A stretch of 64,000 nucleotides of DNA from Tolypothrix sp. PCC 7910 (GCF_011769525.1 NZ_CP050440.1:7798001-7862000); one strand, 5' to 3'. Counted from the stretch's first letter, positions 10,607 to 21,407 are shown. Made by a program: numbers and translations. The notes: generated from the letters alone by a model not told the origin.

Positions 10607-11013
10607 ATGGAAAAGTTAACTAAAAAAGTTACAAAAGAGTTAGTACTGAATTAGAAGTGTTGACAATTCCTGAGTTAAGGAATCTTTGTTTGCGCTATGG
10701 TCTTAAGCCTGTGGGTAATGGTGCAAATAAAACCAGTTACTTAACAACCTTAATGGCATTCCCTGAATTAGCTTTACAGCAAATGAAAGATGATAGAGGC
10801 TTAAAAATGCCTAGCTTTGGAAATTATCAAGCCATAGGGCAAGCATTAGATGAGATGAACTCACCCACTGATGAACAAGTAGCGCTAATCAGGTGTTCAT
10901 TTGAGGGTAGAAGGATGCACCCACCGCAAAGGTATGAACAAGAGAAGCTATTAAACCTTTACAGGGTTAAGTTACTGCTTGAGGAAGTGTTTAGCCTGTT
11001 AATGCTTTCCTAG
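10607..11013 (+). pseudogene. Small SAP-like protein gene with apparent frameshift
   Basis: ATG 10607 has a good ribosome site (GGAGAG) and encodes MEKLTKKVTKELVLN before a TAG at 10652. The overlapping -1 frame continues LEVLTIPELRNLCLRYGLKPVGNGANKTSYLTTLMAF to 11013, and joining the two gives a natural sequence. The open second frame alone would start at GTG 10657 with no clear ribosome site. LTIPELRNLCLRYGLKPVGN-K..L resembles a SAP-type helix-extended-loop-helix nucleic-acid-binding motif; the rest is unrecognised. A strong terminator follows at 11049. Either a one-base mutation or a natural start at 10657. Confidence 0.5.
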
Positions 11014-11048
11014 TGCTAGCTGATTAAATAATTAAGAGTTGAGTAGAT

Positions 11049-11076
11049 GGGGGAGTGTTGAGTCTCCCCTTTTTTT
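11049..11076 (+). terminator. Rho-independent terminator after the SAP-like gene
   Basis: GGGGGAG / CTCCCC stem with an eight-base loop followed by seven T. Confidence 0.8.
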
Positions 11077-11096
11077 GCCTCTATATTACGAGGTAA

Positions 11097-11126
11097 TAAA
11101 AAACCAAGTAGTTTTTATCTACTTGG
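11097..11126 (-). terminator. Rho-independent terminator after the 71-aa gene
   Basis: On the minus strand CCAAGTAG-ATAAAAA-CTACTTGG is followed by TTTTTT. It lies 34 bp past the stop codon at 11160, which supports that small gene being real. Confidence 0.75.
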
Positions 11127-11159
11127 CTGCTTTGTGGTAGGAGCATATTTGTTTTATAG

Positions 11160-11375
11160 CTAATTAAAATTGTTCAAACGTCGCCACAATTTTTCACGCA
11201 TAATTATGTTTTGCTCATAATTCTCGTGTATTAGTTGATAGAACATTAAATATTCTTCGTGTTCTTTTTGTACTTGTTCATACAGAAGCATTGTTTCTTT
11301 ACGGTACTGCTGTGCTTCCTGCAGTAAATTTAGTACCTGCTTTTTTAGGTCTTTGTCGTCATGAGATTCATACAT
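11160..11375 (-). CDS. Small coiled-coil hypothetical protein, 71 aa
   Basis: MYESHDDKDLKKQVLNLLQE followed by a Gln/Glu/Lys-rich helix with heptad spacing of hydrophobics and ending REKLWRRLNNFN. I do not recognise a family. Support for being a gene: a dedicated terminator directly downstream and a composition typical of soluble coiled-coil proteins. It sits in the segment that appears to have been inverted between the IS701 copies. Confidence 0.5.
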   Translation of the reverse strand: MYESHDDKDLKKQVLNLLQEAQQYRKETMLLYEQVQKEHEEYLMFYQLIHENYEQNIIMREKLWRRLNNFN

Positions 11376-12047
11376 TTTTAATACTTTGCAATTTAACTGT
11401 TACGTAAATTAAAGACGATAATTTAAAGGTTAAATATTAATATTTAATATCTTAGAAAAGATTATTATCAGACGTTTAATTCAAGTAAATAACCACTTAA
11501 GCTTTTGTTTACGGCTCTTCTTTGACTTTGTGTAAAACTAAAAATAAAAACAGTTTTCTTTTTTTATAGAAAGATTTACCATCAACTCTCAGATAGTGCC
11601 TACCTTTCCATGTCATCCCCAGTTTTTTAATAAGTTTTTAAATAACTTTTTTAATAACTACAGAGGATAGAGAAATATAGGGATATAGCTAGTAAATTTG
11701 TACTGCCTTTCAACTTATTTTCAATAACTGAGTGATAATGCTTCTCACATTGCTCTCATTCCCGCCTAAATTGACCTATAACCCTTGTGTGTCAATCAAT
11801 GACTTACATTACTCAGAAGTAAAAATGAGTGGCATAGAGACGAAAATCGTTGGAACACTTATCTGGTAAGGATTATGGTTTACTAAGATTATTACTTAAA
11901 TAACTATAGAGGTATAAGGGAGAGATAAGGGGATAATTAAAAACTGAATTAGAAAATTACTAGACAGAAAACCGACAAGATTAACAGTACAAAAGTACTA
12001 TTTTAAGGCAAATACTAGAAAATTAAGAGAAATAACCAAATAATAGA
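11376..12047. other. AT-rich non-coding region with repeated TTAATAACTA motifs
   Basis: No gene recognised in 672 bp. The block CCAGTTTTTTAATAAG..TTAATAACTACAGAGG (about 11620-11668) has a close relative at 14926-14970 (CCAGTTTTTTAAATAG..TTAATAACTAGAGAC) and a shorter one near 11885-11910 (TTAAATAACTATAGAGG). Such repeats may be regulatory or a relic of a replicon or mobile element. The 3' part should hold the aroB promoter but no clear boxes are seen. Confidence 0.4.
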
Positions 12048-13136
12048 ATGGAAGCATTGATATCATGTAATCTCCAGCAATCCTATGAGATTGCGATCGC
12101 ACCTGGTAGTTTGGATCAACTGGGTGAGAAAATGACTAGTTTGCAGCTAGGTAAAAAGGTACTAGTCGTTTCTAATCCAACAATTTTTAAGCATTACGGT
12201 GACAGAGCTATCAATTCGTTAAAAACAGCAGGATTTGAAGTTTATAGCTGTATTTTGCCAGCAGGGGAACGCTTCAAAAACCTGAACTCTATTCAAAAAA
12301 TTTACGATGCAGCCTTAGAAAATCGCCTCGAACGTTCCGCTACTATTGTGGCTTTGGGTGGTGGTGTGATTGGCGATATGGCTGGTTTTGCTGCTGCTAC
12401 TTGGTTACGTGGGATTAGTGTGGTGCAAGTGCCTACCACATTGTTAGCAATGGTAGATTCCGCAATTGGGGGCAAAACAGGCGTGAATCATCCCCAAGGT
12501 AAAAACCTGATTGGGGCGTTCCATCAGCCACGTTTAGTTTTAATTGATCCAGAAGTTTTGAAAACCCTTCCCGTGCGCGAGTTTCGGGCAGGAATGGCAG
12601 AAGTCATCAAGTATGGTGTAATTTGGGACGCGGAATTGTTTGCCCAAATGGAAGCGAGTAAACACCTGAATCAACTCCGCTACATTAAACCGGAATTGAT
12701 AGAAACCATATTAATTAAATCTTGTCAAGCTAAAGCCGATGTCGTCAGCAAAGATGAGAAAGAAGCCGGATTAAGAGCGATTCTTAACTATGGTCATACC
12801 ATCGGTCATGCAGTAGAAAGCTTGACTGGTTATCGCTTAGTCAATCACGGAGAAGCTGTGGGTATTGGTATGGTAGCAGCTGGACAAATTGCTGTAGAAC
12901 TAGGAATGTGGATAAAAGAAGAGACAGAACGTCAAAACGCCTTAATTCAAAAAGCAGGGTTACCGACGCAGTTACCATCCGGAGTAGATATTGCAGCCAT
13001 TATTGACGCATTGCAACTGGATAAAAAAGTTAAGGCTGGGAAAGTCAGATTTGTTTTACCAACACAGATGGGTGTAGTGACAGTTACCGACGAAGTACCA
13101 GCAGATACTATTCGCCAAGTTTTACAAGCGATGTAA
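12048..13136 (+). CDS. aroB: 3-dehydroquinate synthase
   Basis: Converts DAHP to 3-dehydroquinate, second step of the shikimate pathway, in the cytoplasm; NAD- and zinc-dependent. 362 aa, normal length. Diagnostic stretches: [19 protein letters not shown] (NAD binding), [31 protein letters not shown] and the zinc-ligand region [12 protein letters not shown]. Met 12048 fits the family start ([11 protein letters not shown]). It is the only housekeeping gene inside the segment flanked by inverted IS701 copies, so its orientation and promoter neighbourhood have probably changed recently. Confidence 0.97.
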   Translation: MEALISCNLQQSYEIAIAPGSLDQLGEKMTSLQLGKKVLVVSNPTIFKHYGDRAINSLKTAGFEVYSCILPAGERFKNLNSIQKIYDAALENRLERSATIVALGGGVIGDMAGFAAATWLRGISVVQVPTTLLAMVDSAIGGKTGVNHPQGKNLIGAFHQPRLVLIDPEVLKTLPVREFRAGMAEVIKYGVIWDAELFAQMEASKHLNQLRYIKPELIETILIKSCQAKADVVSKDEKEAGLRAILNYGHTIGHAVESLTGYRLVNHGEAVGIGMVAAGQIAVELGMWIKEETERQNALIQKAGLPTQLPSGVDIAAIIDALQLDKKVKAGKVRFVLPTQMGVVTVTDEVPADTIRQVLQAM

Positions 13137-13211
13137 TCAATTCAAAACCAATTTGCCACAGATTGCGGGTACATGAGGTCAACAAACATGGGTAGGGGCA
13201 AGGCAGTGCCC

Positions 13212-13298
13212 ATTGGTGTCAACTTAAGAAGATTTTGCCCAAATTTGTTGAGTGTAAGCGTCAATCTCTCGATGGCGCTTACGCCTGGCTTTGACTAA
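13212..13298 (-). mobile_element. Displaced right end of the IS4-family element
   Basis: ATTGGTGTCAACTTAAG at 13212 matches the IS4 left terminal repeat at 7396. Read on the minus strand, the 87 bp up to the IS701 boundary continue the IS4 transposase frame (..KLYCLSQSQA-stop) and end in the terminal repeat. The same IS end type recurs, diverged, at about 39896-39960. Both IS4 ends are flanked by the cyanobacterial GGGCAAGGCAGTGCC-type palindrome. Confidence 0.7.
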
Positions 13299-14687
13299 CC
13301 CTCTTTTGTCACTTTAAGCAGAAGAAAAATAGAAATCAGTATTGTTTAGGTAATTAAAAAGTGAACTTGTGAGGCTATAAATGATAGATTAAAGTTTAGA
13401 AAAACCCGAATATAATTGTGGAATAGGAAAAACGGTTAACCAAGGATATATCAGGTTAAAGAAAATAAATGGTTGAATAAGTAAACGGAGATTATTAAGA
13501 ATATTTTTCCAACCATTTCCATTATCCCACTAAGGGTGTGAAGTAAATTTTGACTCTCGTTTTGGTGATGAGGTAAGCATCTGTTCTGAATGTAGACTCA
13601 CCATCAGATAAGTACTACAAACAATTTCCCACCACCGTTCAATATCTGGATAATGAGTTAGACGAAAATCAGCCCAACCTAATTCATTCTTACTTTGTTT
13701 TAACCCATATTCTACCCAAGTTCTTAACCCATAAAAGTTTCCAACTTCTCTGGGTGTAATGTCTGGATATTTACTCATGACATACCAAGTCGAGTTCTCA
13801 GGTAAATTCTCAATGTCCGTGGTGATTTGCCAATATCTGACTTCTCCACGTTTTCCAGGAATAATTTCTCTAATAAATCGATGCTCACTGCTCATGTCAG
13901 AGAATACTCTTTTAAACTTATGCCACTTTAAATATTGAATATGTTGTCTTGGCAGTATCTCTACGTAATGGTTTGAGCGAATTGCAACTATATAATTTAA
14001 ACTCAATTCATCTAATACAGATATAAAATTATTACCACTCTCACCATATAAACTATCTGCCAGTACCAAGTTGAACTTAAAACCCATTGATTCTAGCTTT
14101 TTCATCAGCATTGCTGCTATTTCTGGCTTGGTACGATACTTCTCTCCTGGCTTTAATCTTTCACGGGGTTTATACACTTCAAACAGTAATGGAAATGTCA
14201 TTCCACAGAAAACACCATACGCTGTCACTACGACAATTCCATTTTCAGTTTTCCCCAAATTACCTATGTACTGCCGTTTCACATAATCAGTTGATGTTCC
14301 TTTTTTCTTGTCTCCAGTTTCGTCAATAATTAAAATGATTGGTCTTCGCTTTAGTACCTGTAAAATTAATTCTAATCGCTTGATTCTTAATTTTTCTACT
14401 GACCACGGTGAGGATGTTAAAAGATGGTGTAATCCTTGATGATTATCTAATCCTACAATTTTAGCGATCGCAGGTAATGTTTTTCGTTTTATATCAGAAA
14501 TACAGCCTATGTGAAGGTATTTAAAAGCCTCGAAACTCCTAACATCTGGAAACAGGTTTTTATACCACTGGCAATATTCATCTATAAATTTTATTGTTGG
14601 CGTAGCTGAACGAGGCTCTTTCATGCTCCCTGTCTTGGTTTCGTCGCTTCTTTCCAATTATTCTCTCAAAAAAGTGACAAAAGAGGG
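13299..14687 (-). mobile_element. IS701-family insertion sequence, copy 2 (1389 bp, inverted)
   Basis: Same length and ends as copy 1 (CCCTCTTTTGTCACTT / mirror), flanked by CTAA on both sides (13295-13298, 14688-14691), which is TTAG in the element's own orientation. Lies in inverted orientation to copy 1, with 3.1 kb between them. Confidence 0.93.
13530..14657 (-). CDS. IS701-family transposase (identical to copy 1)
   Basis: 375-aa DDE transposase identical in protein sequence to the product of 8799-9926, with the same TTG start (14657) or alternative ATG (14624). All three catalytic regions are intact. It may be the source or the product of copy 1. Confidence 0.93.
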   Translation of the reverse strand: MERSDETKTGSMKEPRSATPTIKFIDEYCQWYKNLFPDVRSFEAFKYLHIGCISDIKRKTLPAIAKIVGLDNHQGLHHLLTSSPWSVEKLRIKRLELILQVLKRRPIILIIDETGDKKKGTSTDYVKRQYIGNLGKTENGIVVVTAYGVFCGMTFPLLFEVYKPRERLKPGEKYRTKPEIAAMLMKKLESMGFKFNLVLADSLYGESGNNFISVLDELSLNYIVAIRSNHYVEILPRQHIQYLKWHKFKRVFSDMSSEHRFIREIIPGKRGEVRYWQITTDIENLPENSTWYVMSKYPDITPREVGNFYGLRTWVEYGLKQSKNELGWADFRLTHYPDIERWWEIVCSTYLMVSLHSEQMLTSSPKRESKFTSHP

Positions 14688-14861
14688 CTAAGGCAATATA
14701 GCTTTGACATTCCTTTTCATTGGCTTACTCTGACCAAAACTCGGTGCTACATCAATTGATACGGTCTTAATTTCACCTCTACCACCTCTACTAGATGAGT
14801 CATTAGCATAATCCCTGTCCACTTTACCTTTTAACTAAAGCTCGTGTAATCTACCTTTCAT
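14688..14861 (-). pseudogene. Remnant of an unrecognised gene cut by IS701
   Basis: Minus-strand frame from ATG 14861 reads MKGRLHEL-stop-LKGKVDRDYANDSSSRGGRG and then VAPSFGQSKPMKRNVKAILP, ending at a TAG that overlaps the IS701 target duplication. The composition looks protein-like but there is an internal stop and no family I recognise. Confidence 0.3.
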
Positions 14862-14925
14862 GCTGCTAATAACCTTTTTCAAAACATTCAAGAGAAACTA
14901 GATAAGGATAAGCAGCAGTAGTTAC

Positions 14926-14970
14926 CAGTTTTTTAAATAGTTATTTAATAACTTATTTAATAACTAGAGA
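14926..14970. repeat. AT-rich repeat block related to 11620-11668
   Basis: CCAGTTTTTTAAATAG followed by two TTTAATAACT units and TAGAGA. The same order of motifs is present at 11620-11668 inside the putatively inverted segment. No gene is visible in 14862-14978. Confidence 0.45.
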
Positions 14971-14978
14971 CATATATA

Positions 14979-16108
14979 GGAATCATATTTGATTTCTGAA
15001 AAAAACTGCGAGATAATACGGACAGAGATATCTGTCTAATAACGAACAATGATAAATCAGCATATAGAAATGGCGATCGCAGAACTACAAGAATTTATAG
15101 ATAGTCGCCCAGATGCTCGTGAGGTAAGAAAAGCTTTGGCAGTGAAGCTAGTTTATCAAGGCTATAAGTATGAAGAAATTCAAACAATTTTAGATGTGTC
15201 AGTTGGTTCGATAACAAGTTGGATCTTGCTTACCAAGAATATGGAATTTTGGGACTGCGCTTAAATCATAAAGGGAGAAAGAGTTACCTGAGCGATGAAC
15301 AGCGAGCAACAGTATTAAGTTGGTTGCAAACTAAGGAGATTTGGGAGCTTGGAGAACTGGAGTACAAATTGGCTTTTGAATATGATGTTATTTACGAATC
15401 AAAACGAAGCTATTACGATTTATTTGAGGCAGCAGGAATCAGTTGGAAAAAGACTACTGGCTTGAATCCCAAGGCTGATCAGGAGGCTGTTGCTGTAAAA
15501 AAAAACAGATTGAAACATTGTTGGCAAGCAATAGAGAGCAAATAGAAGCCCGAAAACTGAGAGTATTACTAATAGATGAGTGCCATCTGTTATGGGGAGA
15601 TTTAACTGGTTATGTCTGGGGCAAAACTGACCAAGAAATAGCAATTGAAGTTGTTAACGAACGAGATAAACAGACATATTATGGGGCAGTTGATTATCTC
15701 GATGGTAAGTTACTTCTGAAAGCATATAATGCTGGTAATTCAAATAATACAATTGATTATTTGCGTTATTTATTAGACTCTTCTCCCAACCAAAGATTGC
15801 TTCTTCTTTGGGATGGTGCTTCTTATCATCGTTCACATTTGGTTCAAAACTTTTTGGGTGAAGTAAATCAAGGTTTACCTCCAGAGCAATGGAAAATTAC
15901 TTGCGTTCGCTTTGCCCCTAATTGCCCATCACAAAACCCTATAGAAGATATTTGGTTACAAGCAAAAACCTGGGTGAGGCGTTTTTGTGCTTTAATTCCC
16001 ACATTCCGCCATTTAAAATGGATGTTTGAGTGGTTTCTCCGAAACACTACGTTTGATTTTCTGTCTCTTCAGATGTACGGAGTTTTTTCAGAAATCAAAT
16101 ACTAGTCC
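14979..16108 (+). mobile_element. IS630-family insertion sequence (1.13 kb), decayed
   Basis: Terminal repeats GGAATCATATTTGATTTCTG (left) and its imperfect mirror ending ..AATCAAATACTAGTCC (right), with TA on each side (14977-14978, 16109-16110) as expected for IS630. The ends resemble those of a short degenerate element at 47571-47742. Confidence 0.8.
15049..16105 (+). pseudogene. IS630-family transposase with two frameshifts
   Basis: N-terminal helix-turn-helix part (YQGYKYEEIQTILDVSVGSI), middle part (NHKGRKSYLSDEQRATVLSW) and catalytic part with LLIDECHLLW, LLLWDGASYH and SQNPIEDIW (DDE). The first shift, near 15220 (SITSW to DLAYQEYG), has no slippery sequence and is probably a mutation. 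The second is at a nine-A run (15497-15505), where a -1 slip joins VKK to KQIETLLASNREQIEA. Start ATG 15049. Confidence 0.8.
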
Positions 16109-16353
16109 TATAGAACCTGTTGAAAGCTATATACTTTCATTTCCCCTGGTTAGTCAAACAAAACTTGGTCTGTATGAAGTTTTGATAGGTGATACTTTTT
16201 ATAGCTTAAGCATATTTATATTTACTTATTAAGTATTTAGCATTGTAATTTATACAAAACTCACATCAATATAAACACTAATATTTTCTAGGCATGATTA
16301 AATAATTAATTAGGGGAAGTAATATCAAACAAAAAACCAGCAAGAAAGTACGT

Positions 16354-16503
16354 ATGTTTATTGATTTCAATTTAGTGAAAGCAATACTGCAAGCTATTGA
16401 GATGACTGAGAATAAAATTTTTGTAGGAGATTTTGATTTTGGGAGTAAATATAAATCTGAGCAAATTAAATTACATTTGGAGCTTATGGCTATTGGTGGC
16501 TTA
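16354..16503 (+). pseudogene. 5' fragment of a DUF2513-like gene
   Basis: MFIDFNLVKAILQAIEMTEN followed by SEQIKLHLELMAIGGLI resembles the N-terminal half of DUF2513 proteins (M-R-D-x-x-L-V-R-x-I-L-x-x-I-E ... H-x-x-L-L-x-x-A-G-L-I). The frame then runs into antisense integrase sequence, so the 3' half is missing. DUF2513 genes are often phage- or island-associated. Confidence 0.45.
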
Positions 16504-16752
16504 ATTACGGTCAAAGTTTACCCCATTTTGGTAGTCAATATCCTCTTGTATCCGTCGTGCTATTCCTTCTGCCCATTGCTGATTCTCTGGTGTATCCTTC
16601 CTTACGCCTAATGCTTTGTAAGCTTGACGCTTGCCGTAGAACTGCTGGCTGATTCTGGTTGAGAACTGCAAGCGTAGCGTTCCCTTATCATTTGCCACGT
16701 TTACGTCAGTAAATTGCTTAGGAGCCTTGCTGTTACGCTGTTTAGAGTACAT
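16501..16752 (-). pseudogene. N-terminal fragment of a tyrosine site-specific integrase
   Basis: 83-residue frame with LRLQFSTRISQQFYGKRQAY and LGVRKDTPENQQWAEGIARR, which matches the N-terminal arm/core-binding part of cyanobacterial phage-type integrases (L..DTPEN...A...A..I..DI). The catalytic domain is absent; the frame stops where it meets the DUF2513 fragment near 16500. Start ATG 16752. Scar of an integrated element whose rest has been lost. Confidence 0.55.
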
Positions 16753-17014
16753 CTAGTATTATTCTAGTAGCTTGAGTAGATTAAGTTATCGAATAACTCT
16801 ATAATACTAGATTTTTCGTTTCTTACTGAAATCTCATTAGGATTGCTGCGGTAAATTCACATTAATTACAGAAGTCATTGCCCAGCCCCAAAACACGCCG
16901 TGGGCTGTATTTTACCGCAATCTGGGTATGGGGCATTGTACATGGGGCATTGGGCATGGGGCATGGGGCATGGGGATAAATTCCTATTACCAATTACCAA
17001 ATGACAAATGACAA
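16753..17014. repeat. Intergenic region with LTRR-type heptamers
   Basis: 16926-16976 is a run of (T)GGGGCA units (CATGGGGCATTGGGCATGGG). The rest is AT-rich without a recognisable gene. Confidence 0.7.
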
Positions 17015-17047
17015 ATAAAAAACAGTTTGTGCAGAGACAAACTGTTT
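17015..17047 (-). terminator. Terminator of groEL
   Basis: On the minus strand AAACAGTTTGT-CTCTGC-ACAAACTGTTT is followed by a T-rich tract; 53 bp past the groEL stop. Confidence 0.8.
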
Positions 17048-17099
17048 ATACTAACTAATTTTTCTTTTTACTCAGTACTCAGTACTCAGCAGTGGTGGT

Positions 17100-18770
<1,671 letters not shown>

Positions 18771-18799
18771 TTATTTCTCAAGCGCTTCCATTAGACAAT

Positions 18800-18826
18800 T
18801 TAGCACTCACAGCGCCAGAGTGCTAA
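18800..18826 (-). promoter_or_regulatory. CIRCE operator (HrcA site) of groEL
   Basis: Exact match to TTAGCACTC-N9-GAGTGCTAA, starting 32 bp upstream of the groEL ATG. This is the established binding site of the heat-shock repressor HrcA. Confidence 0.95.
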
Positions 18827-18840
18827 TACTAAAACGAAGA

Positions 18841-18940
18841 TTGGGTATTGGGGACTGGGGATCGGGGACTAGGGACTGGGGATTGGGGAACTCGGGGCCC
18901 CCTCTGGGGATAAGGGGTAATGGGGATTGGGGAAAAGGGT
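18841..18940. repeat. LTRR-type GGGGA(T/C)T heptamer run
   Basis: Repeated GGGGATT/GGGGACT units upstream of the CIRCE site. No gene in 18827-19077. Confidence 0.7.
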
Positions 18941-19089
18941 GATGAAGGGACAAGGTCAAATACCAATTACCCATTACCAATTACCAATTACCCAATGACA
19001 AATGACAAATGACCTTAACCTTAACTTTTATTGATTAAGATACAGTTGATGCTTATGTTGAATATTAGCAGTAATGGTTGGATTGGGAG

Positions 19090-20181
19090 ATGAATCTATA
19101 TAACTCCCTGAAATACCTTGGTATTGCCGAACCAAGCGGCACCGGCTGGTTGGCTGTAATGTTTACGTTTATTTTGGCTTGGTTAGTAACCTGGCGTTTA
19201 ATACCGACAGTACGTAAATTTGCCTTGCGGGTGGGTTGGGCTGACCAACCAAACGCACGGCGACTAAACCGAGAACCTTTGCCAAATGCAGGGGGATTAG
19301 CTATCTATACGGGCGTAATTGCTGCACTGGTATTAGCTACCCTTTTACGACCCATTGAATTGCAAGGTGTATTAGCTCAGGTTTTAACTATTCTTTTGGG
19401 AGGAACAATATTAGTTCTGGTTGGCTTTATTGATGACCAATTTGGCTTACCTCCCTCTGTGCGGATGTTTACTCAAATTCTCACAGCGCTGTTACTAGTT
19501 GCTAACGGCATTAGAATCGAAGTTACTTTTGGCACACCAATTGATTATCTACTTTCATTATCGCTGACAGTATTTTGGGTAGTAGGTATTACCAATGCTA
19601 TCAATTTGATGGATGGTATGGATGGTTTAGCTGGAGGGGTGAGTTTTATCACTGCGATGAGCCTATTGGCGGTTTCTGCCCAAATTTCCCAAAAAGCAGC
19701 AGCAACTTTAGTCCTAGCAGCATTGGGAGGCGCAGCGTTGGGCTTTTTGCGCCATAACTTCCACCCTTCGAGAATTATTATGGGTGATGCTGGAGCTTAC
19801 TTTTTTGGCTATGTGCTGGCGGCGACTAGTATTTTAGGAAAATTGCAAGTCACTACCGTATTTGCACTTGTGCCTACAGTATTATTTTTGCTATTGCCAG
19901 TACTGGATACAACACAAGTAATTGTGCGAAGGCTGATGGCGGGTAAAAACCCCATGAGTACACCAGGAAAAGACCATCTCCACCACCGCTTGCTAGCTTG
20001 GGGATTCTCTCAACGCCGTGCTGCGTTTACCCTGTGGTCGATTAGCTTAGTTTTTAATTTGTTGGCGATGAGAATGCAGCATTTGTCCTTGGTGCAAATG
20101 CTAGCTACAACCTTGAGTGTCATCCTCTTAATTGGCTTTACTATCTGGGGACGAATGAAGAGGGTGGAAGCGATTTTATGA
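19090..20181 (+). CDS. WecA/MraY-family glycosyl-1-phosphate transferase
   Basis: Integral membrane enzyme of the polyprenyl-phosphate sugar-1-phosphate transferase superfamily, which starts lipid-linked glycan assembly (peptidoglycan, LPS or exopolysaccharide). Visible marks: VGWADQPNARRLNREPLPNAGG, VGFIDDQFGLPPSVR (DDx catalytic pair), NAINLMDGMDGLAGG, MGDAGAYFFGYVL and the HHR motif (KDHLHHRLLAWGFSQR). About ten hydrophobic segments are spread over 363 aa. I start at ATG 19090 (MNLYNSLKYLGI); a TTG four codons upstream (19078) is possible. The WecA/TagO type fits better than MraY; the exact acceptor and sugar are not determinable. Confidence 0.88.
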   Translation: MNLYNSLKYLGIAEPSGTGWLAVMFTFILAWLVTWRLIPTVRKFALRVGWADQPNARRLNREPLPNAGGLAIYTGVIAALVLATLLRPIELQGVLAQVLTILLGGTILVLVGFIDDQFGLPPSVRMFTQILTALLLVANGIRIEVTFGTPIDYLLSLSLTVFWVVGITNAINLMDGMDGLAGGVSFITAMSLLAVSAQISQKAAATLVLAALGGAALGFLRHNFHPSRIIMGDAGAYFFGYVLAATSILGKLQVTTVFALVPTVLFLLLPVLDTTQVIVRRLMAGKNPMSTPGKDHLHHRLLAWGFSQRRAAFTLWSISLVFNLLAMRMQHLSLVQMLATTLSVILLIGFTIWGRMKRVEAIL

Positions 20182-20298
20182 GTGAATTTTTGTGACAAAA
20201 CCTCGAAATTTGAGCAAATTTGTCTGGATCTAAGGGAAGTGGCGATCGCATTTCCATTCAATTTGCGATCGCTACTTCTGTGATTCAGGAGTAAAACT

Positions 20299-21396
20299 AT
20301 GCATCGTCAAAATAAAAGAGCGGCTAAATCTCAGGTTTGTCACGCCAATAACCAATTTTGTCCGATTTGCTTTGTTGTCCCACCACATATGTTGAAGGAG
20401 ATAGCCAAACGTGGTGATACTCAACAGAGTGACTGGGCGTTTCAAAGCTTAACCCGTTCCGCCCGGATTCGCGGACAACGTGATGTCTTAAGCCTAATTC
20501 CTTCTGCCAAATCAACTGGAGAGAAGCGTCGCACGATTTATGATGCCAAGAATGGTATAGAGCTGCCTGGCAAACTAGTACGTAGTGAGGGCAATCCTCC
20601 TACTCAAGACCCAGCGGTAAATGAAGCTTACGATGCTGCTGGTGCGACCTTTGATTTTTACAAAGAAATCTACAAGCGAAATTCTATTGACGATCGCGGT
20701 TTGCGTTTAGACTCTACAGTTCATTACAGCCAAAATTATGACAACGCCTTTTGGGATGGCAACCAAATGGTTTATGGTGATGGTGATGGGCAGATTTTTA
20801 CTCGCTTCACCAAATCAATTGATGTCATCGCCCATGAGCTCACCCACGGTATCACCCAATACGAAGCTGCTTTAATCTACCAAAATCAACCAGGGGCATT
20901 AAATGAGTCAATGTCTGATGTCTTCGGTTCTTTGGTCAAACAACGGGTACTCAACCACACAGCAGATCAAGCCGATTGGATCATTGGATCTGGTTTATTT
21001 ATGCCTGGGGTGAAAGGAGTAGGTATTCGCTCTATGAAAGCACCGGGAACGGCTTACGACGATCCTGTGTTGGGTAAAGACCCCCAACCCGCCCATCTCA
21101 AAGATTTATATAAAGGAACCGAAGATAACGGGGGTGTACATATTAACTCTGGTATTCCTAACCATGCTTTTTATTTAGCCGCAGTAGAAATCGGTGGTTA
21201 CGCTTGGGAAAAAGCTGGAAAAATTTGGTACATCACCTTAAGAGATAGATTACGTCCCCGTTCAAATTTCGCTAAAGCCGCACACCATACAATCTCTGTA
21301 TCTGGCGAATTATATGGTCATGGAAGTAAAGAACAAAATGCTGTTCGTAATGCTTGGAAACAAGTAGGCGTAGAACCAGCACTGTTTGGATTATAA
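20299..21396 (+). CDS. M4-family (thermolysin-like) metalloprotease, protealysin type
   Basis: Zinc endopeptidase. The HExxH motif is in IDVIAHELTHGITQYEAAL, the third zinc ligand in GALNESMSDVFG, and the proton-donor His in NGGVHINSGIPNHAFY. 365 aa, with a short N-terminal segment containing FCPICFVVPPHMLKEIAKRG: the PPxML motif marks the protealysin subfamily, whose short propeptide is cleaved in maturation. No signal peptide is visible, so the enzyme is probably intracellular or exported by an unknown route. ATG 20299 has GGAG upstream. Stand-alone gene. Confidence 0.93.
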   Translation: MHRQNKRAAKSQVCHANNQFCPICFVVPPHMLKEIAKRGDTQQSDWAFQSLTRSARIRGQRDVLSLIPSAKSTGEKRRTIYDAKNGIELPGKLVRSEGNPPTQDPAVNEAYDAAGATFDFYKEIYKRNSIDDRGLRLDSTVHYSQNYDNAFWDGNQMVYGDGDGQIFTRFTKSIDVIAHELTHGITQYEAALIYQNQPGALNESMSDVFGSLVKQRVLNHTADQADWIIGSGLFMPGVKGVGIRSMKAPGTAYDDPVLGKDPQPAHLKDLYKGTEDNGGVHINSGIPNHAFYLAAVEIGGYAWEKAGKIWYITLRDRLRPRSNFAKAAHHTISVSGELYGHGSKEQNAVRNAWKQVGVEPALFGL

Positions 21397-21407
21397 GTTT
21401 TAAATTG

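Noticed and set aside
16926-16976. GGGGCAT tandem heptamers as a CRISPR-like or telomere-like array
   Set aside because: They are the common cyanobacterial LTRR intergenic repeats, also seen near 18841, 29664, 36506 and 44890.
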